40,559 bases of DNA from an uncultured Flavobacterium sp. (GTDB taxonomy: Bacteria; Bacteroidota; Bacteroidia; Flavobacteriales; Flavobacteriaceae). The position numbers and the translations under genes are program-made. Below the pieces are notes generated by a model. That model saw nothing but the letters and a program-made list of their open reading frames with translations. It made no database searches and was not told the origin of the DNA. Below, in pieces: positions 8,762 through 17,147 of this stretch. Numbering within the stretch: position 1 is the first letter of the stretch; each line of letters starts with the position of its first letter. The stretch is from assembly GCF_946478785.1 (NCBI RefSeq), contig NZ_CAMLDD010000034.1:1-40559 (forward strand), written 5' to 3'.

Positions 8762-9535
8762 TTATTTTTTTAGGACTTCATTCAAAAAAAGCTGTAAATG
8801 TTCAAAAGATCTTTTTGCAGCTACTGCATTATAAGCAGCACCTTTTGAATTGTCATTTCCTGCTTCCGGGTTGGTAAACGAGTGAACTGAATTAGCATAA
8901 TAAATCATTTGCCAGTCTGCTTTTGTATCACGCATTTCCTGTTGAAAAGCTGTTATTTCTTCTTTAGGTACAAATGGATCATCGGCTCCATGGCAAATTA
9001 AAACTTTGGCTGTAATTGGTTCAGCTGGTCGGGATGCATCTTTGCCTAAACCACCATGAAATGAAACTACACCTTTTACATTCAAATGCCCGCGGGCAGC
9101 TTCCAGAACTCCTGTTCCTCCAAAACAATATCCGATGGCTACAATATTATCAGCATTTGCACCCGATTTTATTAATTGGTCTAAAGCTAATTGAATACGT
9201 TTTTGGTAAGCTTCGTAGTTCTTTTTATAATAACCGGCTTGCTTTCCTGCTTCGGAAGTATTTGCCGGATAATTTCCTTCACCATAAATATCAGCTATGA
9301 AAACAGTATAGCCTAGTTTGGATAAGTTCTCGGAAATTTCTTTCGAAGCATTATCAATTCCGAGCCATGCAGGTAAGAGTAAAATGCCAGGATTCTGGTT
9401 GCTCTTTTTAGCAGCTTTTATAGATAATCCATTTAGAACCTGATTTCCATCGTTGTATTTAACTGTTTTTAATTGTGCATTCATAGTGCCAAAAGATAAG
9501 AGTATAACTAAAAATAAGAGAGTTGATTTTTTCAT
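8762..9535 (-). CDS. dienelactone hydrolase family protein, exported
   Basis: 257 residues with a signal peptide (MKKSTLLFLVILLSFGTMNA) and an alpha/beta-hydrolase fold. The nucleophile is C137 in GYCFGG, which is typical of dienelactone hydrolases (Cys in place of Ser). The acid is probably the Asp in HGADDPFVP and the base the His in NSVHSFTNPEAG. Predicted periplasmic hydrolase acting on an ester or lactone; the substrate cannot be told. First gene of a two-gene operon with the M28 peptidase. Confidence 0.9.
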   Translation of the reverse strand: MKKSTLLFLVILLSFGTMNAQLKTVKYNDGNQVLNGLSIKAAKKSNQNPGILLLPAWLGIDNASKEISENLSKLGYTVFIADIYGEGNYPANTSEAGKQAGYYKKNYEAYQKRIQLALDQLIKSGANADNIVAIGYCFGGTGVLEAARGHLNVKGVVSFHGGLGKDASRPAEPITAKVLICHGADDPFVPKEEITAFQQEMRDTKADWQMIYYANSVHSFTNPEAGNDNSKGAAYNAVAAKRSFEHLQLFLNEVLKK

Positions 9536-9573
9536 AAGTTCACAATTTTAAACAAATATCTGAAATATAAAGA

Positions 9574-9641
9574 TAAAAAAACCTCAGAGTTCTTTTGCTG
9601 TTTTCTCAAAAATGAATTTTGTGCCGCAGAAGAACCCTGAG
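9574..9641 (-). terminator. long-loop hairpin with T-run, terminator or leader attenuator
   Basis: CTCAGAGTTCTT (9583-9594) pairs with AAGAACCCTGAG (9630-9641) with one mismatch and a 35-nt loop, followed by seven T on the minus strand. It lies about 40 bp before the dienelactone-hydrolase-like start. It may be a second terminator after the NmrA-like gene or a leader element of the operon. Confidence 0.45.
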
Positions 9642-9771
9642 ATTATTGAAAATTAATGGTTTTCGTAAAATTAATTAGCCGCCAAATTATGACGGTTGTT
9701 TTCAAATTCTGAAGACAATTCATTTATTGATCATTAAAAAAATCATAAATGAATATTCTAAAATGTAATAA

Positions 9772-9807
9772 AGCGGCACATTTAAATGTAAATTCAAATG
9801 TGCCGCT
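9772..9807 (-). terminator. hairpin downstream of the NmrA-like gene
   Basis: A perfect 12-bp inverted repeat, AGCGGCACATTT/AAATGTGCCGCT, with a 12-nt loop, 35 bp after the minus-strand stop. The T-tract on the minus side is short (TTTATTA). Together with 9574-9641 it accounts for most structure in the 9536-9841 gap. Confidence 0.6.
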
Positions 9808-9841
9808 CCTGTTAACAAAGAATTGGACAGACTTTAATTTA

Positions 9842-10738
9842 TTAGTTAAAAAAATATTCCTTATTGTCCTTCGCCCATTGTTCTATCGAAGTCATTTTTA
9901 CAGGAAGTTTTTCTAATACCTCACTCATCTTAGAATTGAATTTTGGTGGAAACTCAGTAGTATTTTGAAGACTTTCATAATAAGCTGTAACGCTCGCTGC
10001 ACCTGCTTCTCCCACAAAAGGTTTTAATATATTGCCAAACTCTTTTGGTTGTTGTGGATAATAAAGGATTTTTTCCCCTACACCTTTAGAGAATTTTTCT
10101 GCCAAATCATTCCCTGTAAGATTATCCAAACCGCTGATTTTGAAAGTATCTGCTTTCAAATCAGAGTTGTAAACAGCTTCTGTCACAAACGCGCTTACAT
10201 CTCTGGAAGCTATCCAGCCTATTGGCATTGCTTCGGGTGTAGGGTAAGCTAGTTTTTTTTCGTTTTTAATAAATGGTGCACAAAATGGTCCCATCATATT
10301 TTCCATGTAAATGGTAGGTTCTATGATTACATAATCTACTCCACTATTACTCAAATAATCTTTTACATCCAATTTAACATCATCTACCGGTGAACCGTTT
10401 TTTTGAGATTCCAGCCAACCACTTGTATTCCATACAATTTTCTTTACGTTATTTGCTTTGGCCGCATCAATTACATTTTTTGCATATTGTAGGCCATCAA
10501 AAGGATTTGGCAGGGAAACAGGTATTATAAAAGCGATAGCGTCTATACCATTGGTAATTTCCAGCATCTTATCGGCATCATTTAAATTTGCTAAAATGGG
10601 TATTGCACCTGCCTTTTCTAATTTATCAAAACTTTTTTCAGAACTTGTTGCTGCAATTACTTCTGCTCCTTTATTTTTTGCTTCTCCAATCACGTGAAAC
10701 TGCTGTGAGCCCGTAGCTCCAAATACTAATACTTTCAT
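9842..10738 (-). CDS. NmrA-like NAD(P)-binding protein
   Basis: 298 residues. An N-terminal Rossmann motif (VLFGATG-type: KVLVFGATGSQQ) begins at residue 2, with the NmrA/atypical SDR layout after it (IIEPTIYMENMMGPF, IGWIASRDVSAFVTEAV). Members are NAD(P)H sensors or quinone/azo reductases, and there is no basis here to choose. The gene is divergent from an HxlR regulator, a common arrangement for inducible oxidoreductases, and that regulator is the likely repressor. Spacing between the two starts is 113 bp and includes two operator-like repeats. Confidence 0.88.
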   Translation of the reverse strand: MKVLVFGATGSQQFHVIGEAKNKGAEVIAATSSEKSFDKLEKAGAIPILANLNDADKMLEITNGIDAIAFIIPVSLPNPFDGLQYAKNVIDAAKANNVKKIVWNTSGWLESQKNGSPVDDVKLDVKDYLSNSGVDYVIIEPTIYMENMMGPFCAPFIKNEKKLAYPTPEAMPIGWIASRDVSAFVTEAVYNSDLKADTFKISGLDNLTGNDLAEKFSKGVGEKILYYPQQPKEFGNILKPFVGEAGAASVTAYYESLQNTTEFPPKFNSKMSEVLEKLPVKMTSIEQWAKDNKEYFFN

Positions 10739-10761
10739 TTTTTTATCTTTTAGGGTTTAAT

Positions 10762-10825
10762 TTTTGGTGAAATTATATTATTACTTACTTTTGCACAAGT
10801 ACTTACTTAATGGTTAAGTACTTAC
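10762..10825 (+). promoter_or_regulatory. HxlR promoter with two AAGTACTTAC operators
   Basis: TTTTG (10762-10766), 19 bp, then TACTTTTG (10786-10793) is an exact Bacteroidota promoter for the HxlR gene. Immediately downstream, AAGTACTTAC occurs twice (10797-10806 and 10816-10825), 19 bp apart. Each contains the 8-bp palindrome AAGTACTT. The position over the expected start site suggests autorepression and control of the divergent NmrA-like gene. Confidence 0.72.
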
Positions 10826-10851
10826 CAAACGGTTAGAATAATTGATTATCA

Positions 10852-11184
10852 ATGGAAAATAATTTAAAAAAAAATCCGCCATGTGATGAAAAATGTCCAG
10901 TAAGGGCATCTTTGACGCTTTTAAGTGGAAAATGGACATTAATGATACTGTTCCAAATCAACGGAAATGTGATTCGATATGGAGAACTGAAAAGGGCTGT
11001 TACAGGTATTAGTGAAAAAATGCTGATACAGGAATTGAATATGCTTGTTGAAAACAAATTGGTTAGTAAGCAAGTTTATCCACAAATCCCTCCTAAAGTA
11101 GAATATCGGTTAACTGAATTAGGATTGAAAACCTTGCCTATTGTTGATCAGTTGGCTCAATTTGGGCTGGAAAATTTAGTTTAA
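10852..11184 (+). CDS. HxlR-family transcriptional regulator
   Basis: 110 residues. The winged-helix HxlR signature is present: CPVRASLTLLSGKWTLMILF, then RYGELKRAVTGISEKMLIQE, then the wing PPKVEYRLTELGLKTLPI. The conserved cysteine preceding the HTH (CDEKCPV) is kept; in several family members it senses electrophiles or quinones. Probably represses itself and the divergent NmrA-like gene through the AAGTACTTAC sites. Confidence 0.93.
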   Translation: MENNLKKNPPCDEKCPVRASLTLLSGKWTLMILFQINGNVIRYGELKRAVTGISEKMLIQELNMLVENKLVSKQVYPQIPPKVEYRLTELGLKTLPIVDQLAQFGLENLV

Positions 11185-11241
11185 TAATTTGATTATAGGT
11201 AATTTAAAAGAAAATATTATATTTTTAAAAATAAGAAAAAA

Positions 11242-12114
11242 TTGAGAACCCAGAAGTTTCATAAAACAGAATGCGGAGTAGATTTTCTAATTAATGTTTT
11301 GCCGTTTGCTGATGTAAAAGAAAGCTATCTTAAAAAGGAATCCTATAATACCGATTATCTGGAGATCGTTTTTTTTAGAAAAGGCAGTGGTCATCTTATT
11401 CTAAATCATGATAAAATAACCATTAGCGATAATAGTATTATATTCATCTCACCCTTTCAAAAACGAGAATGGAATCTGAATAAGGAAGATTTGGATTTTG
11501 TTGTTTTGGTTTTTCAGGAAGACTTTTTAAATGATTTTTTTTCCGATAAATTATTTACTTATCGTTTATTATATTTTTACCAATTAGAATTTCCACTCAA
11601 TATGCAGATTGATGAAGTGCTTATCGAAAGATATTATGCGCTTCTTGCCGAAATAAAGTCAGAATTAGTTAAAACAAGATTTGATAGTGTGCATATTATT
11701 CGTTCATTAATTTATTATCTGCTTCAAAAACTCAACAGAGAATATACAGAGAAATACCATTTAGCACTAGAGAAAAATCAGAGTAATGAGGCTTTTCAGT
11801 TCAAGCAACTGATCGAAATTCATATCAATGAAAAACAGCGTATTAATGATTATGTTGAACTCCTAAAAGTGAATCGTATTGCTCTAAATAAAGCGGTAAA
11901 AGAACAATTTAACGTTACAGCTTCACACTTATTGAAACAACGTCTTTTAGTAGAAATCAAAGATCATTTAATTCATTCTAAACTTACTGTTGCCGAAATT
12001 GCTTTTAAGCTTAATTTTTCTGAACCCAACCATTTGATGCGCTTTTTTAAAAATCAAACCGGAATTACAACAACTGATTTTTTAAATGAATATCAAAATG
12101 GTATCAATCCGTAA
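11242..12114 (+). CDS. AraC-family transcriptional regulator (TTG start)
   Basis: 290 residues: an N-terminal cupin-like sensing domain (about 10-110) and a C-terminal double HTH (about 195-288, with VAEIAFKLNFSEPNHLMRFF and FKNQTGITTTDF). No ATG is available before residue 114, so translation probably starts at the TTG at 11242; an in-frame TAA lies at 11200-11202. It lies 57 bp after the HxlR gene and 75 bp before the isochorismatase-like gene, which it probably controls. The effector is unknown. Confidence 0.88.
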   Translation: MRTQKFHKTECGVDFLINVLPFADVKESYLKKESYNTDYLEIVFFRKGSGHLILNHDKITISDNSIIFISPFQKREWNLNKEDLDFVVLVFQEDFLNDFFSDKLFTYRLLYFYQLEFPLNMQIDEVLIERYYALLAEIKSELVKTRFDSVHIIRSLIYYLLQKLNREYTEKYHLALEKNQSNEAFQFKQLIEIHINEKQRINDYVELLKVNRIALNKAVKEQFNVTASHLLKQRLLVEIKDHLIHSKLTVAEIAFKLNFSEPNHLMRFFKNQTGITTTDFLNEYQNGINP

Positions 12115-12147
12115 TGTTTTGGTATAAAGTCGAGAGTTTTGCTTTTC

Positions 12148-12155
12148 TAACTTTG
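12148..12155 (+). promoter_or_regulatory. candidate -7 box of the isochorismatase-like gene
   Basis: TAACTTTG, an exact TAnnTTTG match, 34 bp before the start codon. The nearest TTTTG lies 26 bp upstream, too far for a normal -33. An activator such as the preceding AraC protein may be needed. Confidence 0.5.
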
Positions 12156-12189
12156 CTTCATAAATATTAGTAACATAAACATACTAGAT

Positions 12190-12741
12190 ATGAGTAAAAA
12201 AGCATTAATTGTTATAGACATTCAGAATGATTATTTTGAAAATGGAGCCATTGAACTTGTAAATCCAATAGAAGCAAGTTTGACTGCACGTAAAGTGATT
12301 GATTCATTTCGTGAGAATAATTTACTAATAGTACATATTCAGCATTTATCGGCAGATCCTGCCAGTATGCCTATTTTTATTCCGGGAACTTTTGGATCAG
12401 AAATTCACGAGAATGTAAAACCACTTCTGGGAGAGAAAGTAATTCAAAAATACTATCCAAACAGTTTTAAAGAAACAGATCTTTTGGATTTTCTAAAATC
12501 CAATGAGATTACGGAATTAGTTGTAACAGGTATGATGACGCATATGTGTGTAGATTCAACGACAAGAGCAGCAAAAGATTTCGGCTTTGATTGTACCGTT
12601 ATTGGAGACGCTTGTGCTTCCAGAGATTTAGAAATTAATGGTAAAACTATAAAAGCAGAAGATGTACACAATGCCTTTTTGAGCGCATTGACTTTCTTTT
12701 ATGCTAAAGTTCAAAATGCCGACGAATTTTTATCTGCATAA
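12190..12741 (+). CDS. isochorismatase-family cysteine hydrolase
   Basis: 183 residues. The catalytic triad of the family is visible: D10 (ALIVIDIQNDYF), K87 (VIQKYYPNSF) and C120 (VVTGMMTHMCVDSTTRAA). Members hydrolyse isochorismate, nicotinamide or other amides and ureides; the substrate cannot be assigned. It follows an AraC regulator on the same strand and has its own -7 box and terminator, so it is probably an induced single-gene unit. Confidence 0.9.
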   Translation: MSKKALIVIDIQNDYFENGAIELVNPIEASLTARKVIDSFRENNLLIVHIQHLSADPASMPIFIPGTFGSEIHENVKPLLGEKVIQKYYPNSFKETDLLDFLKSNEITELVVTGMMTHMCVDSTTRAAKDFGFDCTVIGDACASRDLEINGKTIKAEDVHNAFLSALTFFYAKVQNADEFLSA

Positions 12742-12757
12742 AAAACTAAATTTAAAG

Positions 12758-12799
12758 CAAAAAGTCAGGCTGAACGATTGTTTTGGCCTTGACTTTTTG
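12758..12799. terminator. hairpin between the isochorismatase-like and Lrp genes
   Basis: CAAAAAGTCAGG pairs with CCTTGACTTTTTG with one bulge. It lies between convergent genes and can serve both. Confidence 0.65.
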
Positions 12800-12878
12800 T
12801 TATTGGTTTTGCATTAAATGAACATCTTTTTGAAGCTTTTCTATGATTTTAGGTCTGTTTAACTGGTTTCAAGAGAAA

Positions 12879-13331
12879 TTATAACGTAATATTTCTTTTA
12901 AATGCACATCCTAATTCCACTATAGAATCCGTTTTTGCAATACCTGAAATCCGGTCAATTTTTTCATAAAGCACTTGTCGCATGTGTTCGTGATTTTTGG
13001 CTATTATCTTTATGTAAAGCGTGAAAGAACCTGTTACATAATAACATTCTGTAATTTCCGGTATGGCTTTCAATTCTTCGATAATTCGGTCTGAATCCGA
13101 ATCTTTATTGAGTGTGATTCCGGTAAAAGATGCCCAGTCATAACCAATTTTCTTTTCGTTTACCAAAGGTTTAATTCCGGAAATAATACCTTGTTCAACC
13201 AAACGGTTAACACGCTGATGCACCATGGTATTAGAAATCTTGAGAGTGGTAGCAATAGACGAAAAAGCCATTCTGCCATCTTTTTCTAATTCCTTTATAA
13301 TTTTGATGTCAAATTCGTCTAATGTGTCCAT
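12879..13331 (-). CDS. Lrp/AsnC-family transcriptional regulator
   Basis: 150 residues. N-terminal HTH (LDEFDIKIIKELEKDGRMAF, then IATTLKISNTMVHQRVNRL) and a C-terminal RAM ligand-binding domain (ITECYYVTGSFTLYIKIIAK). Regulators of this type respond to amino acids. It is divergent from ornithine aminotransferase, so it probably controls arginine/ornithine catabolism. The shared 152-bp intergenic region contains three copies of a TTGACTTT motif. Confidence 0.92.
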   Translation of the reverse strand: MDTLDEFDIKIIKELEKDGRMAFSSIATTLKISNTMVHQRVNRLVEQGIISGIKPLVNEKKIGYDWASFTGITLNKDSDSDRIIEELKAIPEITECYYVTGSFTLYIKIIAKNHEHMRQVLYEKIDRISGIAKTDSIVELGCAFKRNITL

Positions 13332-13354
13332 TTATGTTTATCCTTAAATTTAAA

Positions 13355-13413
13355 TTGACTTTTATTTTTTGTTATTTAGCAAAATTGACTTTTTAATGTT
13401 TGAATAAAGTCAA
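13355..13413. promoter_or_regulatory. candidate Lrp boxes between lrp and rocD
   Basis: TTGACTTT occurs at 13355-13362 and 13385-13392, exactly 30 bp apart, and inverted as AAAGTCAA at 13406-13413. The last two form an 8-bp inverted repeat. About three helical turns between copies fits a multimeric Lrp-type protein. The link to the neighbouring regulator is inferred. Confidence 0.6.
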
Positions 13414-13450
13414 AAGTATGGTTTTTAATGGAAAAATAAAATAATATTTT

Positions 13451-13458
13451 TATTTTTG
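13451..13458 (+). promoter_or_regulatory. candidate -7 box of rocD
   Basis: TATTTTTG, an exact TAnnTTTG match, 25 bp before the ornithine aminotransferase start codon. The upstream region is AT-rich with no clear TTG. Confidence 0.5.
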
Positions 13459-13483
13459 TAAAAGATTTTTTAAATATATAATC

Positions 13484-14737
13484 ATGGCACATACAAAAGA
13501 AATTCTTTCATCAAAATCAGAAGCTTTAATAGAGAAAGAAAATAAATACGGAGCTCATAATTACCATCCGCTTCCGGTAGTTTTAGACAGGGGAGAAGGG
13601 GTTTACGTTTGGGATGTGGACGGAAAAAAATATTATGACTTTTTATCGGCTTATTCTGCGGTAAATCAAGGACATTGTCATCCTAAAATAGTGGGTGCGA
13701 TGGTAGAGCAAGCGCAAAAACTAACCTTGACTTCTCGTGCTTTTTACAATGATAAATTAGGGAATTACGAAGAGTATGTGACCAATTATTTTGGTTTTGA
13801 TAAAGTGCTGCCAATGAATACTGGTGCCGAAGCAGTTGAAACAGCCTTGAAATTATGTAGAAAATGGGCTTACGAAGTAAAAGGAATTCATGAAAATCAG
13901 GCGCAGATTATTGTTTGTGAAAATAATTTTCATGGAAGAACAACTACAATCATTTCGTTTTCAAACGACGAAAGTGCCCGTAAAAGCTTTGGTCCTTTTA
14001 CAGAAGGTTTTATAAAAATTAAATATGATAATCTGGAAGCTTTGGAAAAAGTACTGGAATCATCTAAAAATATTGCCGGTTTTCTGGTAGAACCGATTCA
14101 GGGAGAAGCCGGAGTTTATGTTCCGAGTGAAGGATATCTGGCGAAAGCAAAAGCACTTTGCGAAAAACATAATGTCTTGTTTATTGCCGATGAAGTTCAG
14201 ACCGGAATTGCGCGTACCGGAAAATTATTGGCCGTTCACCACGAAAATGTGCAGCCTGATATTTTGATTTTAGGAAAAGCAATTTCCGGAGGTGTTTATC
14301 CGGTTTCGGCAGTTTTGGCGAATAACGAAATCATGAATGTAATCAAGCCGGGACAACACGGTTCTACTTTCGGAGGAAATCCTGTTGCTGCGGCGGTTGC
14401 TATTGCAGCACTTGAAGTTGTGAAAGACGAGAAATTAGCTGAAAATGCAGAACGTTTAGGAATCATTTTAAGAAAAGGATTAAATGAAATTGCTGAACGT
14501 AACAACTTAATTACACTAGTTCGTGGAAAAGGATTATTGAATGCCATCGTAATTAATTGTGATGAAGAATCAGATCTGGCCTGGGAAATTTGCCTGAAAT
14601 TTAGAGATAACGGTTTATTGGCAAAACCAACCCACGGAAACAAGATTCGTCTGGCTCCGCCTTTGGTAATTACAGAAAATCAAATAAAAGAATGTCTTGA
14701 AATTATTGAAAAATCTCTCAAAGATTTTAAAAATTAA
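13484..14737 (+). CDS. rocD: ornithine--oxo-acid aminotransferase
   Basis: 417 residues, the usual length for class-III PLP aminotransferases of the ornithine type. It has the N-terminal motif [54 protein letters not shown] and [12 protein letters not shown], with PLP Lys265 in [10 protein letters not shown]. It converts ornithine and 2-oxoglutarate to glutamate semialdehyde and glutamate in the cytoplasm. It is divergent from an Lrp-type regulator with boxes in between, and is followed by a strong terminator. Confidence 0.95.
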   Translation: MAHTKEILSSKSEALIEKENKYGAHNYHPLPVVLDRGEGVYVWDVDGKKYYDFLSAYSAVNQGHCHPKIVGAMVEQAQKLTLTSRAFYNDKLGNYEEYVTNYFGFDKVLPMNTGAEAVETALKLCRKWAYEVKGIHENQAQIIVCENNFHGRTTTIISFSNDESARKSFGPFTEGFIKIKYDNLEALEKVLESSKNIAGFLVEPIQGEAGVYVPSEGYLAKAKALCEKHNVLFIADEVQTGIARTGKLLAVHHENVQPDILILGKAISGGVYPVSAVLANNEIMNVIKPGQHGSTFGGNPVAAAVAIAALEVVKDEKLAENAERLGIILRKGLNEIAERNNLITLVRGKGLLNAIVINCDEESDLAWEICLKFRDNGLLAKPTHGNKIRLAPPLVITENQIKECLEIIEKSLKDFKN

Positions 14738-14769
14738 AATTTACTTCCATCATAAAAGGTTAAAAATTC

Positions 14770-14800
14770 AAGCTGCGAACATGTGATCGCAGCTTTTTTA
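14770..14800 (+). terminator. intrinsic terminator of rocD
   Basis: An 8-bp stem AGCTGCGA/TCGCAGCT, 8-nt loop, then seven T. Confidence 0.9.
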
Positions 14801-14930
14801 TTTTATACAAATTGAAATTATATAATGAAGTTGCTTTAATTATATAAATTTTAAATTGTGAATGTGAGTAGTTTTGGATTGCTTTACAAACAGACCTAAA
14901 ATTTGTTTAACCTTATTAAAATTATATCAC

Positions 14931-15383
14931 ATGGCTTACGCAAATAATGATTTAACACGCTTTCTGGATGCACAGAACAAACTTTATCTTACTGCTCACT
15001 CTGAACTAAAAAAAGGGAAGAAAGAAACGCATTGGATGTGGTTTATTTTTCCGCAGCTAAAAGGTTTGGGAAAAAGCACAATCGCTAAACACTATGCTAT
15101 TGCTGATATTAAAGAAGCAGAAGCTTTTCTAAATCATCCTGTTTTGGGAAAACATTTGATCGAAATTTGCGCAGTTTTGTTAGAATATAAAACAAAATCG
15201 ATTGAGGCTATTCTTGGAGAATTAGATGCAAGAAAACTTCGTTCTTCCATGACTCTTTTTTCTCAGGTAGAAAATGCCGATCCTGTATTTCAGGAAATAT
15301 TAGATGTGTTTTTCTCAGGATATTCAGATCCGCTTACTTTGTCCAGCATAGCAGTACCATTAGAGATTGCTATGGCATCTTAA
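14931..15383 (+). CDS. DUF1810 family protein
   Basis: 150 residues from the ATG at 14931. An alternative TTG at 14874 adds residues unlike the family. It matches DUF1810 in its whole length: LTRFLDAQNKLYLTAHSELK, the signature HWMWFIFPQLKGLGKS and RSSMTLFSQV. The proteins are small, probably cytoplasmic, and their function is unknown. It stands alone between the rocD terminator and a bidirectional hairpin. Confidence 0.88.
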   Translation: MAYANNDLTRFLDAQNKLYLTAHSELKKGKKETHWMWFIFPQLKGLGKSTIAKHYAIADIKEAEAFLNHPVLGKHLIEICAVLLEYKTKSIEAILGELDARKLRSSMTLFSQVENADPVFQEILDVFFSGYSDPLTLSSIAVPLEIAMAS

Positions 15384-15413
15384 AATTTACTTTTTAACTT
15401 AAATATAAATCAA

Positions 15414-15441
15414 AAAGCGATTGTCCGAAAACAATCGCTTT
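15414..15441. terminator. bidirectional terminator
   Basis: A perfect 11-bp stem AAAGCGATTGT/ACAATCGCTTT with a 6-nt loop. The T-run is better on the minus side, so it probably ends the sulfatase operon as well as the DUF1810 gene. Confidence 0.8.
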
Positions 15442-15473
15442 GGTTATAATTGCTTAAAATATCAAACACGCCA

Positions 15474-17126
15474 TTACTTTTTAGCAGCAGCACCAGGAAT
15501 CACTTCATTCTTTTGTTTGAATTTACTATATTCAACTACTCCGGTTTTGTCTGCCCAGTCAAAATATTTAGCCGAAAGATCGTTTACAATTCCAGCGTTT
15601 TGTTGTGCAACATTATTTGTTTCACCTCTGTCGTTTTCTAAATTGTAAAGTTCCCATTGGTAAGACGGATAGATTGAAACCAATTTCCATTTGCCTTCTC
15701 TAACGGCTCTGTTTCCGGCTCTTTCCCAGAAAATAGGAGCGCCACGGTTTACTTCTGGCGCACCATCGATTAAAACAGGCAATAAACTTTTCCCTGCTAA
15801 AGGATTTGACTTTACGCCATTCAGTTCTTTTGGATAATCAATTCCCGCCAAATCATAAAAAGTAGGAGCAAGGTCAATTAAATGTCCGGTTCCTTTGTCA
15901 ATTCTTCCTGCTTTGATTTTGGATGGATACCAGGCAATAAAAGGAGAGCTGAAACCGCCTTCGTGCATGTTATTTTTGTAATCCTGTAATGGCGTATTCG
16001 ATAAATAAGCCCAGTTTTGTTCCTGATAGTCAAATGAACCCGATGTTCCAATTGGTCCGTCATTTTTTACCAAACCTCTTTTTAAAGGATTATAAGTGTT
16101 GAAACCGCCTTGAGCTCCATTATCAGATATAAAAACGATCAATGTGTTTTTGTCTTTTTTCAGCGCTTTCAATTTCTCCAAAACTTTTCCAACATTCTGA
16201 TCCATGTTGTCGACCATTGCGGCGTAAACTTCCATTTTGGCTTTCCAGAATTGTTTTTCGTCATAAGTCAGTTTATTCCATTCCGGTACTTCAGGATCTC
16301 TTGGAGCAATGGTTTGGTCTGCTAATAAAATGCCGTTTTCCTTCAGCTTTTTGATTCTTTTTTCTCTTAAAACATCCCAGCCTTCGTCAAATTTCCCTCT
16401 GTATTTCGCAATATCAACCGGTTTAGCCTGCAATGGCCAGTGTGGTGCTGTAAAAGCTAAATACAAAAAGAATGGCTTGTTTTCTTTGTTTTGTTCGTCC
16501 AAAAATTGAACGGCATTGTTCCCAATTTCATCTGTAAAATAATACGAATCTGGTTTAGGGTGCAGTTCTTCATTATTGCGGATCAGAGCCACCGGATAAG
16601 CAGTTTTTCCAAAAGGAAGTCCATCAGTATTAAAATAATTGGCAGCTCCTTTTAAGATTCCGTAAAATTTGTCAAAACCTCTTTGGTTAGGCCATTGTGC
16701 TTTATCTTCAGAACCTACGTGCCATTTCCCAGACATTAAAGTGCTGTAACCACCTGAACGGAAAACTTCTCCCAAAGTCAAAGATTCTTTATTCAAATAT
16801 CCCTGATAAGCCGGTAATCCTAAGTTCACATCAAAATAACCAACACCTGCTTTATGCTGGTATTGACCCGTTAATAAAGAAGCTCTTGTTGGCGCACAAA
16901 TCGAGTTGTTGTAAAATTCGCGTAGGCGTGTTCCTTCAGTTGCTAGTCTGTCCAGATTTGGAGTTTTAATTTCTGAACCGTAATTCCCTAAGTCAGAATA
17001 GCCCATGTCATCCACCATAATCAGGATCACGTTTGGTTTTGTATTATCAACAGCGGTTTTATTTTGTGCATTAACAAGAAACACTGATGCAACTAAAAGG
17101 TTTATTGTAATTAATGTTTTTTTCAT
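15474..17126 (-). CDS. arylsulfatase-type sulfatase, exported
   Basis: 550 residues with a signal peptide (1-20). The sulfatase signature with C77 in SICAPTRASLLTG is the site converted to formylglycine. Metal ligands appear in IMVDDMGYSDLG and ISDNGAQGG, and KWHVG is also present. It hydrolyses sulfate esters in the periplasm or at the surface. It is the last gene of a susC-susD-sulfatase operon (21 bp after susD). No maturase (FGE or anSME) is in the window, so maturation must come from elsewhere. The absence of glycoside hydrolases suggests sulfur scavenging or a small sulfated substrate rather than full glycan breakdown. Confidence 0.94.
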   Translation of the reverse strand: MKKTLITINLLVASVFLVNAQNKTAVDNTKPNVILIMVDDMGYSDLGNYGSEIKTPNLDRLATEGTRLREFYNNSICAPTRASLLTGQYQHKAGVGYFDVNLGLPAYQGYLNKESLTLGEVFRSGGYSTLMSGKWHVGSEDKAQWPNQRGFDKFYGILKGAANYFNTDGLPFGKTAYPVALIRNNEELHPKPDSYYFTDEIGNNAVQFLDEQNKENKPFFLYLAFTAPHWPLQAKPVDIAKYRGKFDEGWDVLREKRIKKLKENGILLADQTIAPRDPEVPEWNKLTYDEKQFWKAKMEVYAAMVDNMDQNVGKVLEKLKALKKDKNTLIVFISDNGAQGGFNTYNPLKRGLVKNDGPIGTSGSFDYQEQNWAYLSNTPLQDYKNNMHEGGFSSPFIAWYPSKIKAGRIDKGTGHLIDLAPTFYDLAGIDYPKELNGVKSNPLAGKSLLPVLIDGAPEVNRGAPIFWERAGNRAVREGKWKLVSIYPSYQWELYNLENDRGETNNVAQQNAGIVNDLSAKYFDWADKTGVVEYSKFKQKNEVIPGAAAKK

Positions 17127-17147
17127 TGTATTTAAAATTTAATAGTT

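Noticed and set aside
10763..10851. CRISPR- or phage-like repeats at the HxlR promoter
   Set aside because: The two repeats fit simple operators, and no other mobile features are present.
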